DNA from: an uncultured Candidatus Competibacteraceae bacterium
Lineage (GTDB): Bacteria; Pseudomonadota; Gammaproteobacteria; Competibacterales; Competibacteraceae
Assembly (NCBI GenBank): GCA_937872125.1
Contig: CALMNY010000535.1
Coordinates: forward strand, 1-7,649
DNA length: 7,649 nucleotides
Direction: 5' to 3'
The notes under the pieces were generated by a model that saw only the letters and a program-made list of their open reading frames with translations, did not search any database and was not told the DNA's origin. How positions within the stretch are numbered: the stretch's first letter is position 1; every line of letters begins with the position of its first letter. Below are positions 5,362-7,649 of this stretch, in pieces. The position numbers and the translations under genes were made by a program.

Positions 5362-6954
5362 TCAACCCGGCGCCGCCAGGATCATGTCGGCCGCCTTCTC
5401 ACCAATGACAATCGTCGGGGCATTGGTGTTGCCGCCCAGCAGGGTCGGCATGATCGAGGCGTCCACCACCCGCAATCCCGTCAAGCCATGCACCCGCAGT
5501 TGATCGTCCACCACCGCCATCGGATCGTGGCCCATCTTGCAGGTCCCGACCGGGTGATAAATGGTTTCGGCCCGGCGGCGAATAAAGTCCCGGAGTTCAT
5601 CATCGCTTTGCACCGCCGCGCCGGGGAACAGTTCCTCGCCGCGATAGCCATCGAACGCCCGCGCCGCCAGGATTTTCCGACAGACCTTCGCCCCCGCCAG
5701 CAGAGTCTCCATGTCGTCCGGATGCTCCAGGTAATTGGGCTGTAGAAAGGGGGAAACCGTCGGATCGGCGCTCTTCAGGGTCAGGTAGCCGCGACTCTTG
5801 GGCCGCAGGTCGCACACGTGCAGCGAGTAGCCGTAACCGTACCAGAGACGCCGGCCGTGGTCGTCGAGAATGGTTGCGGTCAGGTGGAATTGCAAATTCG
5901 GCATGGACAGCGCGGGATCGGATTTAACGAAACCGCCCGCCTCGGCCATGTTGCTGGTCAAAAACCCGCGCTGGTGGCGGTTGTAGTCCACGACCCCCTT
6001 GATCAGGCGCGGCAGGAACGACAGTGCAACGCCGTAGGAAGCCCGCCGGCATTCCCGATGCGCGATGATGATGTCAAGATGATCCTGCAAGTTCTGGCCA
6101 ACACCCGGCAAGTCATGCACCACCGGAATCCCGTGCTTGGCCAGCTCGGTGCGTGGCCCGACCCCGGACAGCAACAACAGTTGCGGCGAGTTGATCGCCC
6201 CGCCGGACAGGATGACTTCGCGCCGCGCCTTCAATTCCACCGTCTGGCCGGCGCGGTCGCGGTAGGCCACGCCCACCGCCCGCTGGCCCTCGAACAGCAC
6301 CCGGCTGGCCAGGGCGCGGGTGATCACCGTCAGATTCGGGCGTGAGCGCACTGGATGCAGATAGGCGCGGGCGCTGCTGCACCGCCGGCCATCCTTCTGC
6401 GTCAACTGGTAAAACCCGACCCCTTCCTGTTCGGCGCTGTTGAAATCATCGCTGAGCGGATAGCCGACCTCGCCGGCGGCGCGGATGAACACTTCGCTGA
6501 TCTCGCCGCGCTGGCGCGGATCAGCGACGTTGAGCGGCCCGCCGACGCCATGATATTCCGACGGGCCACGCTCCTGATTCTGCGCCCGCTTGAACAGCGG
6601 CAACAAATCGGCGTAACTCCAGCCCTGGTTGCCCAGTTCCGCCCAGTGGTCGTAATCCCAGCGATGACCACGGGTGTAGACCATGGCGTTACTGGAGCTG
6701 CTGCCGCCCAGGGTCTTGCCGCGCGGCCAGAACATCCGGCGATTGTGCAGATGTGGCTGCGGCTCGGTCTGATAGGCCCAGTTCAGGCTCTTGCCGCGCA
6801 TGATGAAGATCATGCCCGCCGGCATGTGAATCCATGGGCTGGTGTCCTCGGGACCGGCTTCCAATAGACAAACCTGCCGGTTCGGGTCGGCGGACAGCCG
6901 GTTGGCCAGCACGCAGCCGGCTGAACCTGCGCCCACGATGATGTAATCGTACAT
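5362..6954 (-). CDS. GMC-family FAD-dependent alcohol dehydrogenase (AlkJ/BetA-like)
   Basis: 530 aa from the ATG at 6954. This start puts the FAD-binding motif at the N-terminus (MYDYIIVGAGSAG) and has AGAGGA (complement of 6964-6969) 9 nt upstream. A longer frame from 7107 adds 51 residues unlike the family and is rejected. Visible motifs: Rossmann GxGxxG (8-13), LEAG (31-34) for the FAD ribose, GMC signature 1 (PRGKTLGGSSSSNAMVYTRGH, about 77-97), signature 2 (GAINSPQLLLLSGVGP, 252-267), and active-site His467 (YHPVGTCKMG) and Asn511 (NTNAPT). The length fits the family (about 530-560). Blocks such as GVALSF-P, GFLTSN-AE-GGFVKS and CDL-PKSRG recall AlkJ, the membrane-associated alkanol dehydrogenase of Pseudomonas alkane degradation, more than true choline dehydrogenase. 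The expected reaction is oxidation of a primary alcohol to an aldehyde; the substrate cannot be fixed from sequence. Divergent from an AraC-type regulator, its likely controller. Confidence 0.9.
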   Translation of the reverse strand: MYDYIIVGAGSAGCVLANRLSADPNRQVCLLEAGPEDTSPWIHMPAGMIFIMRGKSLNWAYQTEPQPHLHNRRMFWPRGKTLGGSSSSNAMVYTRGHRWDYDHWAELGNQGWSYADLLPLFKRAQNQERGPSEYHGVGGPLNVADPRQRGEISEVFIRAAGEVGYPLSDDFNSAEQEGVGFYQLTQKDGRRCSSARAYLHPVRSRPNLTVITRALASRVLFEGQRAVGVAYRDRAGQTVELKARREVILSGGAINSPQLLLLSGVGPRTELAKHGIPVVHDLPGVGQNLQDHLDIIIAHRECRRASYGVALSFLPRLIKGVVDYNRHQRGFLTSNMAEAGGFVKSDPALSMPNLQFHLTATILDDHGRRLWYGYGYSLHVCDLRPKSRGYLTLKSADPTVSPFLQPNYLEHPDDMETLLAGAKVCRKILAARAFDGYRGEELFPGAAVQSDDELRDFIRRRAETIYHPVGTCKMGHDPMAVVDDQLRVHGLTGLRVVDASIMPTLLGGNTNAPTIVIGEKAADMILAAPG

Positions 6955-6963
6955 GGCTCCCAA

Positions 6964-6969
6964 TCCTCT
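6964..6969 (-). promoter_or_regulatory. Ribosome binding site of the GMC dehydrogenase
   Basis: On the minus strand this reads AGAGGA, 9 nt before the ATG at 6954; a GGGAG also lies 2 nt before it. It supports the short start that places the FAD motif at the N-terminus. Confidence 0.6.
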
Positions 6970-6971
6970 GA

Positions 6972-6989
6972 GTCCGGCGCCGGCCGGAC
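6972..6989 (-). promoter_or_regulatory. Hairpin directly upstream of the GMC gene's ribosome binding site
   Basis: GTCCGGC (6972-6978) and GCCGGAC (6983-6989) form a perfect 7-bp GC-rich stem with a 4-nt loop. In the minus-strand mRNA the stem ends two bases before AGAGGA. It could modulate ribosome access or mRNA stability. The regulatory role is inferred, since GC-rich DNA gives such stems by chance. Confidence 0.35.
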
Positions 6990-7121
6990 GGTTGCTCGCG
7001 GGGGGCGACGGAAGTCGCGGATTTCCAAGCCTAATCGCTTCATGGAAGCCCGGCTTGTCGAAAATGGCAGCGGCTTGTTGAAACTGGCTAGCGCCGCGCC
7101 AGCGCATTAAACTTTAACCCT

Positions 7122-7152
7122 TAATCCCCGGCTGGATTTCAGCCGGGGGTTA
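7122..7152. promoter_or_regulatory. Long inverted repeat in the GMC/AraC divergent intergenic region
   Basis: CCCCGGCTG (7126-7134) and CAGCCGGGG (7140-7148) are perfect inverted arms around a GATTT loop. One T-G position (7125/7149) and three more pairs (7122-7124 with 7150-7152) extend the stem to 13 positions. No T-tract follows on either strand, and no gene end lies just upstream, so a terminator is unlikely. It lies beside an AT-rich stretch (7106-7125) holding TTTAAT (complement of 7106-7111), a -10 candidate for the GMC gene, and would overlap the corresponding -35. An operator for the adjacent regulator, or a leader-RNA structure, are the two simplest readings. Confidence 0.45.
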
Positions 7153-7199
7153 CCCCAGGCCCGGCTTGCCTCCTCGCGATCCGGCCCCGTTCCCCTACC

Positions 7200-7206
7200 A
7201 GAAAGG
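7200..7206 (+). promoter_or_regulatory. Ribosome binding site for a TTG-initiated AraC regulator
   Basis: AGAAAGG lies 7 nt before TTG at 7214-7216. No ATG starts this frame near the conserved N-terminus, so this site is the main support for the TTG start. The frame stays open further upstream, with another TTG at 7166 that lacks such a site. Confidence 0.5.
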
Positions 7207-7213
7207 CAAGACC

Positions 7214-7649
7214 TTGAACAAGCTGTACATTTGGCAAAATCACGGTCTTTTCATCGGCCGCCTGCCGGATATCTCCGAGCACCGGCTCGGATCGGCGGCG
7301 CTCTGCCTGGGCATTGACAAACCCTTCCACTTAATGGAAAGCGAAAGCAATGTCTGGCAGGAGTGTCGGAGCGTGCTGGTTCCGCCCGGCTGTCTCAATG
7401 AACTCCAGCTTGGCGGCGCCATCATGGCGATTCTGTTCATCGAGCCGGAAAGCCCCGACTATATGGCTGTTCAGAACGCGATGCTCGATGGCGAGTGGCA
7501 ATGTCTATATCGCCTGGCGTATGAAGCTGAGGCGCTGGCGGCGCTGCGCGAGGTCTGGGAACGCCAGCCTGATGCCGCCACGATTCACGATCTGCTCAAC
7601 CGCCTGATCATGCAGACGGCTTCTGAAGAGCGCCAGCACCCGCTGGACC
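7214..7649 (+). CDS. AraC-family transcriptional regulator, N-terminal part (3' end outside window)
   Basis: Translation from TTG at 7214 gives NKLYIWQNHGLFIGRLPD, then HRLGSAALCLGIDKPFHL, a SVLVPPGCLNEL block, IMAILFIEPESPDY, and a helical stretch to the window end (ERQHPLD), 145 codons with no stop. This pattern is that of the cupin-like N-terminal sensor of a subset of AraC regulators: HR-GAA-LC-GLD, then VPPG-HEL, then LEPESPDY. The DNA-binding pair of helix-turn-helix motifs would follow beyond 7649 and is not seen, so the AraC assignment rests on the sensor half alone. The non-ATG start means ATG-only gene callers would miss or shorten it. It is divergent from the GMC dehydrogenase, with 259 bp between the starts, the classic layout for a regulator controlling its neighbour; the effector may be the alcohol or its aldehyde (inference). 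Confidence 0.72.
   Translation, partial: MNKLYIWQNHGLFIGRLPDISEHRLGSAALCLGIDKPFHLMESESNVWQECRSVLVPPGCLNELQLGGAIMAILFIEPESPDYMAVQNAMLDGEWQCLYRLAYEAEALAALREVWERQPDAATIHDLLNRLIMQTASEERQHPLD

Noticed and set aside
5340..5375. Terminator between the convergent protease and GMC genes
   Set aside because: Only 7 bp separate the stop codons, and no stem with a T-tract could be found there on either strand.
5818..6345. 175-aa plus-strand frame (and 6355-6867, 170 aa) opposite the GMC dehydrogenase
   Set aside because: Both mirror a highly conserved GMC coding sequence and show no family features of their own.
6955..7107. 51-residue N-terminal extension of the GMC dehydrogenase
   Set aside because: The family begins with the FAD motif just after the start. 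The extension is low-complexity, contains the hairpins, and ignores the ribosome binding site at 6964-6969.

Overview
The window looks like chromosomal DNA from a GC-rich Gram-negative bacterium, most likely a gammaproteobacterium. The reasons are high GC in the third codon position, two lipobox lipoproteins, Sec signal peptides with AxA cleavage sites, and an AlkJ/BetA-type alcohol dehydrogenase beside an AraC regulator. The assignment is an inference, because no rRNA or marker gene is present. No mobile element, tRNA, rRNA or CRISPR array was seen.

Layout from left to right. (1) 1-327 (+) is the 3' end of a lipocalin-like AttH/CrtC-family gene. (2) 362-1717 (-) is tail-to-tail with it and encodes an exported caspase-fold (C14) peptidase with an unusually short C-terminal SUMF1/FGE-type domain. 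(3) A 223-bp divergent intergenic region separates this from a rightward run of four closely spaced genes, 1941-5354 (+): a glycine-zipper/coiled-coil lipoprotein, a second coiled-coil lipoprotein, a periplasmic TPR protein, and a TPR protein fused to a trypsin-like (S1C) serine protease. The two TPR genes overlap by 4 nt (ATGA) and are clearly paralogous. The two lipoproteins may be paralogous too. (4) 5362-6954 (-) is a GMC-family FAD alcohol dehydrogenase, tail-to-tail with the protease gene. (5) A 259-bp divergent intergenic region with three hairpins precedes (6) 7214-7649 (+), the N-terminal part of an AraC-family regulator that starts at TTG and runs off the window.

The part that stands out is 362-5354. 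An exported caspase-like protease is divergent from an operon of two envelope lipoproteins, a TPR adaptor and a TPR-trypsin protease. All five products carry export signals, so the set is predicted to act in the periplasm and at the outer membrane. A working idea is an envelope proteolytic or quality-control module in which the lipoproteins form a coiled-coil scaffold and the TPR proteins recruit the S1C protease. The caspase-like enzyme could be a partner or activator. The shared function is inferred from layout and domains, not demonstrated. The GMC dehydrogenase and AraC regulator form a separate divergent metabolic pair.
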